A stretch of 64,000 bases of DNA from Branchiostoma floridae (Eukaryota > Chordata > Leptocardii > Amphioxiformes > Branchiostomatidae). The notes under the pieces are model-generated. The model made no database searches. It was not told the origin of the DNA and saw nothing but the letters and a program-made list of their open reading frames with translations. The translations under genes and the position numbers were made by a program. The stretch covers positions 12,179,183 through 12,243,182 of the forward strand of contig NC_049982.1 in NCBI RefSeq assembly GCF_000003815.2, read 5' to 3'. Position 1 is the stretch's first letter. Each line of letters begins with the position of its first letter. Shown piece by piece: positions 15,907-36,200 of this stretch.

Positions 15907-17181
15907 ATAACTTACATGATGGTAACCAAGAAGTAGCCTGGTTCCATCCCTATCAGTATCATGGCAGCTTTGGCTTTGCGTTTTCCTGAAAAGGACGAAA
16001 GAGACCATTAATCCCTCATTAATGTGTGGGTACAAGGCTAGTTCGGAAGACTAGACTACCCTGCACAGCCCCCATTTCCGGGCCCCGACCTGGTCTCGAT
16101 CTTCTACAAAATTCCCAACAACATGGAGGCCAGGACAGCGACCAACACCAAGTGACCAACACCCACATTTCAGTTGCAGTACCACTGAAGTAACCTTGGG
16201 GATGTATCATTCGTCTGTCACATTTACCTTAACGTTCCACATTCACTGCACAATGCAGAGTCGTAAATTCTACCGAAGCTAACAGTTTAATTTACAGCCT
16301 GCCAAGTCCCTAGATTTTCTAGTACGTACTGCCCCCGTGTACTGGTCCTATCCACTGGTTTAATGTCCTTTTATTCAGTATAATATCTACAAGAACGCAT
16401 TGACTGCCGCCTTATTGATTTCAGGGGTTCGTATTCATTTGTGATAACCTTATCCGGATTCTGGGGTAATGATGATGCAGGCACATATTAAACACGAACA
16501 CTTATTACCACCATTACTGCTTCTGTTTGGTGCCTGCAGTTGCTGATTGTTGCTTGTAAACCATTTTACTTTAATTTCGTCATCAACATCATTAATGCAC
16601 ATCATATTATTATCAGTCATTACAGTTTTCCATATTATTCCACGTTCGCAGCCCTGGTCCGGGGGAAGGTGACCCGCCCCAGCTGGCGGTCAGAGGTATC
16701 GGGGCACACATCATCCCAGGCAAGCGCTTGGTTGTCAACAAGCGGCCACGTGGTTTCCATGCCTTCCACTCTCTCTCCCTCTCTCTCTGCTGCCCACATG
16801 GCAACAAGCTAAAAATAGCAGGCACGGTTCCGTGCTATCCGTCATTGGCAGGGTTAACGGTCCTTGACGTCAACGGATCGATATTTCTCCTACTGGGGTC
16901 GTCATAATTTACATTTGGCTCATACCAAACCTATCTGGTTGAGGGGGGAACAGCGACGACGGGCGGCTCTTTAAATTAGATAGCAAGGGGGGAATCATGA
17001 ACGAATGGGGTGGGGAGTGTGATTTCAAAGCAAATCTACCAGCTGATCACATTTGCCCCAGTGGCAAATGGAGATTTCTTCGTCCCATGACTGCCCACCT
17101 GCCACCGGTACTGGGGTAGATTTGCTTGAAAATTTGAGGACAATTTGCAGTTTGCACCAATACGCACGGAGACACACAGTG

Positions 17182-17222
17182 TGACACACACACACACGCG
17201 CGCGCGCGCGCGCACGCACACA
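17182..17222. repeat. (CA)n/(CG)n simple repeat
   Basis: A run of CA dinucleotides passes directly into about eight CG dinucleotides and back into CA. It is alternating purine-pyrimidine, so it could adopt Z-DNA, and a methylated CG run would normally decay. The long minus-strand arginine/alanine/cysteine frames here are repeat artefacts. Confidence 0.9.
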
Positions 17223-18679
17223 AACATGCATTAACACGCGTGCTCACAACTCACGACAGTTGCATAGGAAGGGTGAGAAAAAGACAATTCCGGGAGAAAA
17301 AATGTGCCGGCTTTCTTCAGGTCTTGTCCACTTTATATTTCTATATCATGTATTCTAAATGCGATTCTACAGCAGCGCGATGAGATTAACTGACTGGCAT
17401 TTTGTACTCAGTGAAGCTCTCAAAATCCCTTCAAGACCTTCAACAGTGTCAGGACCACTGTTTACATGATGCATGCAACCCTCTTTTAGTCTTTCCTTCA
17501 TACTAACGGTTTATCCCCGGTCCACTGAAGCATTGTTTATGCTCAACCCCGATATCGATCTGGTAAAAAAATCGATACGTTACAGTGGAAAGGACTATAA
17601 ATTTTGTCATGGGAATCTTAATGGATGGCTTAAAAAATCAAGACCGTTTCCAAGGGATTCCCGTGATGTTTGTTTTTCATGGCTGAGTGATATCTTGTGT
17701 GGTCACATGTGTGCGTAAACCTTACTGTCAATAAAATGTTTGAGGGAAGATCTACTATGGCGAAACATCTATTGCTTACTTGTAAGCATGTCATATTCTT
17801 CGTGTAGTGTTTTAGATTTCCCAGAATATAAACTAATTGTCATTTTAGACCTTTTAGCTGAAGGTACCAAAACACGGTTTTCACATTCGATAATTGAACT
17901 CCTACAGACAACTTTTCAATTATTCATTCTGAGAATAAGCAATGTTTCCCTGCAGTGTATGTAGGCGCTCATTATTCAACTGCATACCTTTTCTTCAAAC
18001 CGGAATGTCGCTTACAAAAGAAAGATATAGGAAATCAAAGACGGCGATTCCTCGTCTACACATGCCTGTGTGATATACTATAGACTGGTGAAGTATCGTC
18101 CACACAGAGCTTCATAGGAGTGTTAGCGCCTCTACACGGGCTATAGAAGTACTGCAGCAATACCTCTTTGTCGTCGTGTGGAAGTCGAAATTAAATTTTT
18201 CAAAAGCTATAACAACAACAACCAAAGGGATTTGTGTTAATCACGACTACGATTGAGCTTGTTAATTGTTGTTTACTATTCAGATTTCAGATGTTTCAAT
18301 CTATTTTTCAGCATTGAGCCTCGCAACAAAAGACGAAAGAAAGCAACGTTCTTTTGTCATAGGATTTTGTCAAGATGTATACATGTACTTATGTCAATGT
18401 AAAATGAAGGTCGAAAAATATGTTTTTGAAAAAGGCTGAGCAAAGTTATGTTGTAAAGTTAGAAAATATTTTAAACATATGGTCACCGAGATCACCCTAG
18501 GACAAACCATATGCAGGGCCATTCAGTTTTTATTTGCAACCCTTGGCCGACGGTGAAAAAAGATTTTAAAATGTCTAAATGAAAAAAAGACATAACAGAA
18601 GCAATGTTTGCAATGTTATAGTTTTAAAAAGAGAAAAAAACTTGATCGCACTGCCGCGACAATACACTTCCACAGCGAT

Positions 18680-18751
18680 TGCCGTGACCAGGATTCGAAC
18701 CTGGGTTATTGCGGCCACAACGCAATGTCCTAACCACTAGACGATCACGGC
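18680..18751 (-). tRNA. tRNA-His (GTG)
   Basis: The minus strand reads as a complete cloverleaf. The 5' acceptor arm GCCGTGA pairs with TCACGGC. An A-box-like D arm and a canonical B box GGTTCGAATCC are present. The anticodon stem TTGCG/CGCAA closes the loop TTGTGGC, with T33 and anticodon GTG (His). The discriminator base is A. The overall form closely matches animal tRNA-His genes. No intron is visible. It lies about 300 bp upstream of the metallophosphoesterase, on the opposite strand. Confidence 0.95.
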
Positions 18752-19046
18752 GAGCTACATGCGATCATGGAAGAGCGCGGCGCCAATTACGTGTATGTAC
18801 GTTACTAAATCCGGCTTCTCGAACTAACCTCCTAATGATTAGTAATAGATATCAGAAACAAAGTAGGATGAGTATAGTTTTAGACACAATAAAAATATGT
18901 TTTAGTTTACGTTCTAATTTATCTTACGAACGGTTCTATGCTCAGTAACGTAAGTTTGCACCCCCGATTGAAGGAATGGGTACGCTCAATACCCTTTGAC
19001 CTTCAGTCGAAAAAAGAGCCTGCTCCTTGGATTTTTGCTTCCCTCT

Positions 19047-20336
19047 ATGAATCGCGTTGTCTCTAGAGCAATGACTCGTATCTTGGCCATTTCTGACATC
19101 CATGTAGACTCCCAGAACAACCTGAAGTGGGTAGAAAGCTGGCCGAGAGAACGATATATGGAGGACGTGTTGCTGCTGGCCGGGGACGTGACAGATAAGT
19201 TACCCCTGTTGGAATCCACTCTAAAAACTCTTCTCGGGAAGTTTCAGAAGGTCTTCTATGTCCCAGGTACGGTATATGTTAGGACGGCTAATGGTAACTT
19301 ACACAATCATGCAGTCAAGTTGTACAATAATAACAATAAACTTAATAGTTACCAAGGAGGAGGAGGCTGCAGTGCAACTGTTGTTTTTTGGCTCTCGCTT
19401 GCCAAAAAACAACAGTTGCACTGCAGCTACCAAAGAGGTTATTGTAGCCTGCTTATTGTTTGATTGAGCATGTAAAATCTTTCACAATATTTAAAACTAC
19501 ACCTAACACCAGACTCATGTATAAAGCTACAAGAAAAATACACCCTTCAAGAGTCCCCACGACTTCTTTGATTAAACAATTCATTGGTCATCAAATGCAA
19601 AATGTCTGATTCCCTTCCAGGTAACCACGAATTGTGGATCAGAGACAAGAAAACCACCAAATTCACCTCAGTTGACAAGTTTCACCAGATCCTGGAGCTA
19701 TGTGGCTCTCTTGGTGTCCTGACCAAACCAGACAAAGTCAGGACTAAAGATGGTGGGGAGGCGTGGGTGGTGCCCCTGTTCTCCTGGTATGCAACTCCAG
19801 AAGAGGATGCAGAGGATTCTCTCTACTTTTCTTCAAACACTGAGGATGCAGATAAGAGTCACCTGATGTGGATGGACAATCACATGTGTAGCTGGCCAGA
19901 GGATATTGGTTCAAGATCCCAGTTCTTTGCCAGTCAAAACGAAGATGTAATGAAGGGCACTTATGATGCTCCCATCATTTCCTTCAGTCACTTTGTACCA
20001 AGATTGGACCTTGTAGCTGCAACAGAGGAAGACAACAAGATGGTGGAAGACGAAAGGAAGACACTTGGCCTTCCTCCTCTCAATGACAAGAAGCAGGGTG
20101 CAACAGTAGGGTTTAACTTCACCCGTTACGCTGGGTGTAAAAGGCTCGATACCCAGATTAGGACACTTGGGTCCGCTGTGCATGTCTATGGTCATCAGCA
20201 CAGGAACAGGGACAGGGTGGTGGATGGGGTGAGGTATGTGTCCCACTGTTTAGGGTATCACAGGGAGCAACAGAATGGTCTCACCTGGGGACTTCAACAC
20301 TGGGAGGGACCCAAACAGGTGTGGCCACCGACATGA
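19047..20336 (+). CDS. Calcineurin-like metallophosphoesterase, two exons
   Basis: Exons are 19047-19266 and 19621-20336, joined in phase 1 (donor CCCAG/GTACGG, acceptor TTCCAG/GTAACC), giving about 311 residues. All signature motifs of the calcineurin-like phosphoesterase family are present: SDIH (D17, H19), AGD (D47), PGNHE (74-77), created across the splice junction, and GHQH (264-267). These residues bind two divalent metals and hydrolyse phosphoesters. The substrate is not evident. There is no signal peptide or membrane segment, so it is probably cytosolic. The start at 19047 is the first in-frame ATG; 19071 (MTRILAISDIH) is an equally plausible start. The intron contains a long hairpin (19366-19427). 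The reading frame continuing into the intron after 19266 is not coding. Confidence 0.88.
19366..19427. repeat. 27-bp perfect inverted repeat, 8-nt loop
   Basis: Within the phosphoesterase intron, arms 19366-19392 and 19401-19427 are exact reverse complements, separated by TCTCGCTT. The fold-back is bordered on the left by ACCAAGGAGGAGG and on the right by ACCAAAGAGGTT, related to a motif seen elsewhere in the window. Confidence 0.9.
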
Positions 20337-22383
20337 GATTTTATTACAGAAATCAAGCTAATTAATGCCCACAGATCTAGTCTCATCTTGGTGGAAACAT
20401 ATTTTGATTTCCTCTACCTGTCTTCTTGTCCAGTATTTGTCATACACATAGACTGATATTATTGCTTGATTCATCAAAACTGGTTATTTTGTCTTAGCTT
20501 GAAAAGTTCTTACAAAACACAATGTACGTGTATATGTTTTTGTGCTTTTATATTTGGAATATATGTATACATAAAGCTTACATTTTTTTTGCCATTGTAG
20601 ATGGGGTATAGGTATCGACTTTCAGTTCAGTTGTCATTACATGTGTGATAATGCTGCGAAATTCACAAATCTTACTGAGACCTTGAATGAGGACAGTGCC
20701 TGTCTCAAGCATTTTATTTTCATACAAGCTAAGATAGAGCTGAGTATCAAAGTAGGAAAAGATGGACATGTATATTTTATATTTACTCATTGAAGAATGT
20801 ATAAGACTGAATTGTATTATAATCATATCCAGTTGCTTGAATAACTGCTACTTGGCATGAATTGTATCATATTTTACCACAAAGGACATGGTTATGAAAC
20901 ATACCACAATGCAGGGTGTCGGACTTGCCATTGAAAATTGTACAGATTGTAATAATCACAACATCTTTGATGATCTCAGTTTCTTTGCATTCTTTATTCT
21001 TTATAGGTAAATCTAACATTTCCTTTGCATTCTTATTACTACAAGTTATTACTTCAAGCACCTTCCTTGCTGATATTACACATAGCTACTACAAAAGCTG
21101 ACATGAAGTTTGCACAAGACATGTAGAACAAATGACTGTTAAAAATGGGAAACTTTGTAGTACACTGGAGCATTACTGGAGTGTACAATGTCTTCCCAAA
21201 CACCACATAGGATATGTTAGAATTACATGAAACAGTGCAGTCTTCAGATCTCAAAATGTGCACAACTGTACGAAAACACATTGAAAAGGTAGAAGATTGA
21301 ACAGTACTTCAGTGTGAGGTTGATTAGAGTATAGAGGTGTCAATATACCTTCTACATTCATGTACCACTTTTACCTGAGCTACCTGTACGTCAACCTGGG
21401 GATGCCAAGACATGGCTGTGTTGATTTACCACATACATATATTAGTAATGAACAATTATACATATTATCCTCTGCTACAATTATAAGGACCAAGTGTGTT
21501 TTCTTTACACTAAGAGACAGTTATCACAGTTCAGAACAGGAATTGGCTAAAGTTCAGTGCAGGAATTGGCTATCAAACTACAACAAAATGCAGGAATGAT
21601 TGAGTTAGGAATAACACCATGTTCTGCTCAAAAGCAGTTGCATCTTTACCCATGCTGTATTCCACTGTAGTCTGGTACCTGTGATCAGTCTGGATAACTA
21701 ACACTTTGGTTATGAAATTTCAAAAGGGGTGTCTCTCTTGTCTTTCTTCATTTTACAATTAAGTATATACCTGGTAACTTGTCTACTGAAATTCTGAACA
21801 CCAATATTTTAATGTATGTAGTCAAATCTTTGCAAAAAGACTAATCAAAATTTGCATAAAAGGCATATTTTTTCCTTCAAAAACCTACTATGGTTTGTAC
21901 TATGTAGTGAACAGTTTCCATTGCTGGGCTGGAAGATCACATTAAATCAATACAAGATTTTAAGTTTGACTTGGTAGAAATGTACAAACAAAAACAAGCT
22001 TGCTCAAAACAATTTTTATATACTATTACTCCACAACATCCATTACATCAAATTAATAGTCACCATTCACTATCTAAGTTGCACCCACAGTGTAGTGTAG
22101 TATAATATTTTCACATTTTGACTGAAGTTGATTTCTGCTACTTGCTATTAAACTTTCACCTATAACTTTACCAGCAGTACTTTTCTACTTCCTGTGGTAT
22201 ATATAATGAATTCACAGCTGCAATATCTTTCTATTACAGACACAATACACAATCATATACACAAGAGCTACCGATTCCATATCTAGAACTATTCTGATTT
22301 TTTTTTTACTCTCAGTTAAGAGCTGGAATAAATAATTGCCAAGAATGGACATGATCGTTCTTCTGTGGTGGAAAGGTTGGAGT
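20337..22383. other. AT-rich convergent intergenic and 3' UTR sequence
   Basis: This lies between the stop of the plus-strand phosphoesterase and the distal stop of the minus-strand V-ATPase gene. It is AT-rich, without supportable exons. It presumably holds the 3' UTRs of both convergent genes. Confidence 0.6.
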
Positions 22384-29323
<6,940 letters not shown>

Positions 29324-30208
29324 CTTGGTGTATCATGTGATGGGCCGGTGTGTGACGCTGACGTCAGAACAAGGAATAGCAGTTTTACAAACTTCCGCTA
29401 GAGGTCGCGCGTGTACTGCCTGTCAGCGCAAGGTGGAAAACTACTACTCCACTCAATGCATTGGATGTCTGATGAGCAAGGACGTTCCTCATGAAAGCAA
29501 GATTGGTGAAATAAATTATTGTTGGCAACTTATCATCCCATGTTTTTTTTTTTAATCAATGCAGTGCCAATAGAAGGCATTTGAGATTTATAAGTTATGG
29601 GTCTAGGGGAGAAGGCCCAATACACGGCAAGATTATAAATTAAGACAGCAAGCGATCGTGTAACATGGGCTTAATTTGCCCATCTTTATGTGCCTTTCGC
29701 TATGTTCCGTCATTAGTCAGATCACCCTTTCATAATTACTTGTAAGGTGACAGACGCACAATTCAGTAGTTAAATTTGACACAACAACAAAAGTTAATTC
29801 CAAAATTGCTTTACGATAGGAAAAGAGGCATTCTACGACAATATCAGTTTTTCCTGATATTTACAATTTGTGGGATAACACAAACGTTATATAATTTGCA
29901 GTTTCTTTGTATAATTTGCAGTACAGTCGCACAGTTGATTTGGAAACGAACGAGAATTGAAAGCATGGGTGTCATCATAATGTGCCTACGGATGTCATTA
30001 ATATAATCAAGTCAGTGTGGCTTAAATGAGTGGTAACTTCCGCTGCTGCCACCAAGGAGGTTATAATCAGCTTGCTCTCATCACCGGTACTAGTATCCTG
30101 CGCTCCCACCTTCTCCTGAAGTTCTAACCTTCATTCATAAGTGGCGCTCGTGCTCCATTTAAAGACCATCTCCGTCTCGCGAGAGTTGCACCAGCTGATC
30201 GTCGCAAC
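29324..30208. promoter_or_regulatory. Divergent promoter interval (V-ATPase B / SWIB gene)
   Basis: The two start codons are 885 bp apart in opposite directions, so both promoters and 5' UTRs must lie here unless there are distal non-coding exons. No TATA box stands out. ACCAAGGAGGTT occurs at 30051-30062. Confidence 0.55.
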
Positions 30209-33200
30209 ATGGCTGACATTTCGGAAGGCCAGATACGTGAGAGCATCGCAGGTATGCAGACGTTCCTTTACCGACGAGCCAATTTAGCGACAATTTCTTG
30301 ACCAGTTGGACAGTAATAAACTCCGGGCACGATTTGGGGTCGTGTCGACATGAGGGGTGACGTGTGGCGATGGTGGTGCGAGGGGGAAGTCGGCACGTGT
30401 GGAGAGGGAGCTCCGAGGCGATGGTTTTGGGAGGGGTTCGAATCTGCGCAGACATGACATGTGGCAGGCCCAGGGTGGGGGATCCGACAACTGACGTTAT
30501 ATTTATAGGTATTGTACCGGGATTTCACGTGACATAAACATATCGTCATCATGCCTTTGAAGCGACTGTACAGGTATTCAATACACAGTACAATACGAAG
30601 ATTTGTAAACGTAACGTTATGTTTTAAAGCACTGACAATTCCCGTCTATGTTTCAAATCCCTATCTGTCATGTCTGTTCCCAAACTCTGACGTAGGGAGG
30701 GACCAGGATGGTGACGGGAACAGGCACAGAAAGAATTGGAGATGTTAAAAAGATTCATAGTGAAGATTATGAGAAAATCATGAGATAATTGACATTACAA
30801 GAAAAATCCAACCAGATACAGTCAAACCTGTAACAGCACTTCATATTAATTCGTCACTTTTCAGTGTTTCCACAATTGAATCACAAGTTAACAAGCGGGT
30901 TATTGGGCATTCCATTAACCCTTGACATATTTATGTAGAGTGTTATCCCCGTCATCGCTACGTGTATAACACTAAAAAAAATCTCCACGCTGTCACGGCA
31001 AACTGACGTTTTGAAAACAATAACGTAAAAGCATATCCGAGGGGAATTCTGTTCTAAGTTACATATTAATCCGTCACTTAAAAACGTGAATCGATTTATC
31101 TGTGATCCTGCTTTTGATTGCTTCAACGGTTTTTTTACCTACCTTCTCTGACAACAGACAGCTGCACAGGCAAAAAAGGTCACTGATATAACACCTGAAA
31201 ACTACGAACAACTGCGGATCAAAATAGGGTCCCCAGGGCCCTCGCGCGGCGGCAAATTCGTTCTAATTTTCTACTACACGTTCGCGACATCTTCCGAACC
31301 GTTATATCACTGTTAGATGGACATTTCCGGGACTACTCCAGCTAATACGGTGCGAATAATTGTTTTGATGCGCGATCATTCATACATAACATCCTGCACC
31401 CTCCCCACGTCAACTGTAAACTAATATCTTTGGGTTACGCAATGCGCTCAGAGAACTAATCAAAATGGCGGCCCCTGATGCGTTACAGTGTGTTCGGATG
31501 GCCGCTGAAAACCGTAATAAGTCGTGCTGAACACCGATTAAGGACAAAGACAGATAAGTCGGTTGCCAACAATCGGCACTTTATTTATTCTTCTTTCCAT
31601 CAATGTGTTGATGGATTAGTACGGTGACAGTGTAAAGGAGAAAATCTTAACAATGTGGCGACTGCCCGCCCTCCCACGCCCGACTCCAGGTGACAAAATC
31701 GGGCCGGTTACTTCATGACGTCGTCGTTGCAACACATAAACTTAGTTACCTCAAAATTGCACATTTTAATATTGTATATCGACTTGGTACTTAGATGCAA
31801 TCACAGGTCCTTGCATATGTGGACTAAAATTTTATTGGCAGGGGAGTGTTGAAAAGTGACGAATTAATATCATGAAGAATTATTATGAAATGCCGTTACT
31901 CGCGGCCACCTTTACATAGCAGCCACCTGTCCATAGTGGCCACTTTTTGTCAGTCCCTTGGATTCGTAATGATTAAGAAATAGGCTTAGCAGCCACCTGT
32001 CCAATGCGGCCGCGGTCACACGATTTCCGGTCCCTTTGATACAGAAACACTGACTATTGCAACCATACTGCAGCCTTATGTCACCCTGCACTGAGTTTGA
32101 AATTGTAGTTTGCGAGGATTTGGAGTTCCTGACAGGGTCATTTTGGCGGTAGCAGAAGGTATGCATGCCTTGAGCATTAAAGTGCAATTTTTTGTGAGTG
32201 AATTTACCGATCGAGACAATGTTACTTGGTGAGAAAGATTATTGGGAACTGAAATCATGTGTAGCTTGCTCATGGTCAACTGATCAATATTTTTTCTATA
32301 GTGGCCACCTGTCTGTAGTGGCCATATTTCTCCAGTCCCTTGAGTGGCCGCTATAGACAGGTTTGACTGTACTGTACTCCCTGGTTCATCACTTTTAAAT
32401 GAGAACCCATACAAGTCTATACAAACACTGAAAAAGTCATCAAAGAAAGAATTGTAATAAACAATTTTCATTTTTTTCAAAGATCAATGTGTCTATTTTC
32501 CATCTGTCTTAGATGACAGTATGGCCTGATATGATGTGATTTCAAACAAAACAAGCTCAAGATTCCAGATCAAAAACGATAAATGGACTACATAAAAAAA
32601 AGAGTATCAAGAAATGCGGTCAAGATAGTGGTTGAAGCACAGTGTTCAGCAAACAATAAGTAAATTCACCAACTACATCGTGTTAAGCTGCTTGTCTGTG
32701 TTGTGATGTAACTTTGTATGACAACTATGTTACACCTTAATGACATTGAATCTCAGATAAGCGTGAAGGTTCAAACTCCCTGATGAATGACTTACTATCC
32801 TTCAGAAATCTTGAAACATGGTGACCTGACCACCTTGACCTCCAAGTCGGTACGGAAGATGCTGGAAAACAAGTTTGAAGTGGAACTCACGGAAAGGTGA
32901 GCCATGGAGATGGTCCGGTACAAAGGAAGACTTGACACTAAAATCATACTCAAGGAAAATTAATGTAATGTCTAACTTGGATGTTAGATAAAACTAGTTT
33001 TCAGCTTGTGCCAAAGTCCTTACAACTATTATTATTTCAAGATGTTGTTGAAAAAGTTATTCTAAGATGTTGCTCTAAAGAGCTTGGAATAAATGCAGGT
33101 CATTTCTCCTTGTCTTGCCCCCCTCCCTCTACAGAAAGAAGGAGATAGACAACATGCTGATGGCCATGATTGAGGCTAAACAAGAGGAGGAAAATCAAAA

Positions 33201-36200
33201 TGGACAACACAGTAACTCAGACTCATCAGATGACTCAGTAAGGCTCTTCATTTGGTCAGATTGTCTCAGCAACCCACACCACCTTTATTGCAAATAGGTC
33301 AACTGTCCCTTTCACCTCTTTACTTGACCATTCCCCCTTGAAATTGTTCAGTTGTTCTGATTCTGGTAGCCACACAGATTATACAGACGTTATTCCTTGG
33401 AAACAGGTCATTTATTGTACAAGGATAGAAACTTGGTAATACATGATGTACTTGAAACTGTTTACAGTGGTGAGGTGTTAGTTGTTTCAGTTCCCATTTC
33501 TATTGTTCGTGATAATGTAAAACATATTATGCCATGTCTTGGGTACAAACACCAAGGTTAATTGAATTGCACTCCAAGTATCCAAAACAAGATCAGTTAG
33601 CATTGTTCTTCTGAAGGCAGATATTCCAGAGAGCAAAAATGAAAGGCAGAAAAAAAATGGAAGCTTTGTTCCTGGGGAACATTTGTCACTAGCATATAGT
33701 TCTTGTACTGACATGCTGAAACATTGCATCATAACCTGAACTGTTGCCTTACACTGCTGAAATAAGTGGCTTTCCAGGGATCAAGGTAACAGGATGCAGC
33801 TCAAATTATGCAGTAATTTATGGAAGAAAGTTATTTCAAACCCAAACCACTGGCGCCTACAGGCTCTTGTTGCCGTACCAACGGTCGGTGCCGTAGGTAA
33901 AGTGCTTGGTCATGTCCGGCGAGTATTTACTGGCGGGCGGGGTGCGACCCATGGTCTCTGCCAGGGTGCGGGTGAAGTGTGGGGCGTTCCCACAGCACAG
34001 ACCCACGTACTGCACACCCAGATCCTTACAGCGCTGGCCGAAGTCTGCCACCATGCTGCGGCCACACAGAAATTCATCCATGTCCACAATGAAGGCTTTA
34101 GAACCTGAGCAGGAGAAAACAGCCCTTTTATCTTAGCAAAAGACATGTAAAGAAAGTATTCTTGCCTTGGTTCATAGTCACATTTACATGGAATGGACCT
34201 GATATTCTGTGTGCATTAATATATATTACCTATTCTTAATTGTAAGTTGTAGGAAAATGTGCTGTATATTTTCATTCAGAAAGTATCATTTTTCTTTTGG
34301 TAAAGAGTGAGGCTATCACCAGGTCAATAAGACTTTGCCATAATGATACATTTAGGAATGAAGTGAGGTATAAATGGTCATGATTAGTTGTGAGCAAAAA
34401 CCACACAGAATGATCACCACTTCTCACCTTTGTGGCTGATGAGTGAGTGCATGGTTGGCTGCTGTTCAGTAGTGCGGTACACGACTGGGAGGGCTGCAAA
34501 CGGCACCTGTCAACAAGGAAACAACATCTTTAGACTTCTCAATACCATGGCTGTAACTGTCCACCAAAGTTTTTGGTAGTTTTCTGACTTTTTGTTGGAC
34601 AACCACAACTACCAAGTCAGTAAGCCTTTAATCACTGAAGAAGTTGTATGCAACCAAGGAGGTTGAAAAGAGGCCCTCTTTTCAACCTCTTTGATGCAAC
34701 AAAACCTGGTTAAGGTGACAGGCAAAATAAAAGTTCTTAAACAGGAACTATGCGGCTCCAGATGTCTAACTGAAAGACGACTGCGGTGCAAAAGATGTCG
34801 TTAGCCTGAGGAATAAGTCCACTCTACTTTACATTAAAGAAAAGTTGCTAAGACACCATGATTCTCACCTTGACCTTGTTGACGACCTTGTCCATCAGTG
34901 GCAGCATGGTTGCAGGCCCACGTCCACAGTTCAGCCCAACAACTGCTGCCCCGGCCTCCTCCAGGGCTGTCATGGCTTCCTCCACAGTGTTGCCACACCA
35001 CAGCCCATTTCTCGACACAGAGAATGTTACGACTGCTGGAAGTCCTGTTATCAATTTCATTGATAATAGATTTAATCATCACTTTTGGGAAATCACTCCT
35101 CTAAGGAGGCGATTGGAGAGATTTGATTGAGTGGCATCTCTCATTTGTACAATCTGAAAAATTATACCACCTTTGACCTGTACTTCCTGCCACTCTAGCA
35201 AGTCTGGCCTTTGTGGTCATCTTCTCATCACTAGCTGTCAGTCACTCAAATAACTACAGACACAGAAACCAACCCAAACAAACACACTGAAAATTTAGAC
35301 CCTGTACATGGAGTGAAAAATTATGCCACCTTTACAATCGCTCATATTGATGTTTTTTTGTAATTATTCATAGAATTACAAGTTTCCCAGGTTAAGTGTG
35401 GATTAAAAGGAAAATATTTACCATTGCCATACTGCTTGACACATTCAAGAGCCAGCAAAGCCTCGCCTAGGACATGGAATGTCTCTGCTACCATGAAGTC
35501 TGCCCCCTCAGACACTGCCCACTCTGTCTGCTCCTGTGGACACACAAACAACCTGTCTGATTAACTATTACTTCTACCACCTCCGAGCTGTACTTGTTGC
35601 CACCAAGGAGGTTCCTTGCTGCCACTATTTTCCACCCAAACAAACACACACACACACACCACACAAAAATTAAAAAATATTGTCAGATAGATGGGTGCTC
35701 AAATATTGTTGATGTCATTATGAGGATCTTGACTGGCATGATGGTTATGCAGTTTTTTGTCCAGTCAGCAATTAGTGATGATTAGATTAAAGTCATTCAA
35801 GATGTTGAATCCCAGTTGAGCTTGGTACCTTGAAGATTTGCCTGCACCTGTCCAGTGCTTGAGGATCGTCAGCGTTGTAACAGTTGGTGTTGCAGATGTT
35901 CCCTGCCATCAGGGTCCCAGTCTCGTCTGCCACCTCCCGGGCCAGCTTCAGGGCGGTACGGTTAAACGTCTCCAGTTCATCCTCCCTCCCTACTGCCCTA
36001 AGGGTCTCTCTGTGGCCATAGTACTGTGGAATAGGGAAGGATTCATGTACAAACTGTAGCAAATAAAAGATACTTGTACAAACGTCCCAGCCTGACACTA
36101 AAGAAAGTGCTGGAAGGAGAAGTTGATCTAAAGGACTGGCTGCCATGCAATACTGGGAAGTCTGGAGCGGCATTCTTTGTGGCACCTTGTACTATGAGGA

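Larger units (their letters stand above)
1..18679. other. Long gene-free stretch
   Basis: I see no coding exon here that I can support. The open frames are short, mostly lack splice-site flanks, and match no family I recognise. About 1-9.6 kb is AT-rich and unremarkable. About 9.7-12.8 kb has visibly more CpG and could hold promoter sequence or first exons. A simple repeat lies near 17.2 kb and an assembly gap near 15.85 kb. The stretch may be intergenic, or introns of a gene extending left of the window. Confidence 0.5.

Noticed and set aside
15765-16035. Frames crossing the run of N
   Set aside because: They span unknown sequence, so translation has no meaning.
19584-19620. In-frame ATG upstream of GNHELW suggesting a one-exon phosphoesterase
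   Set aside because: The preceding DxH and GD motifs lie in an upstream exon that joins precisely at the GNHE motif; the 19584 start is intronic read-through.
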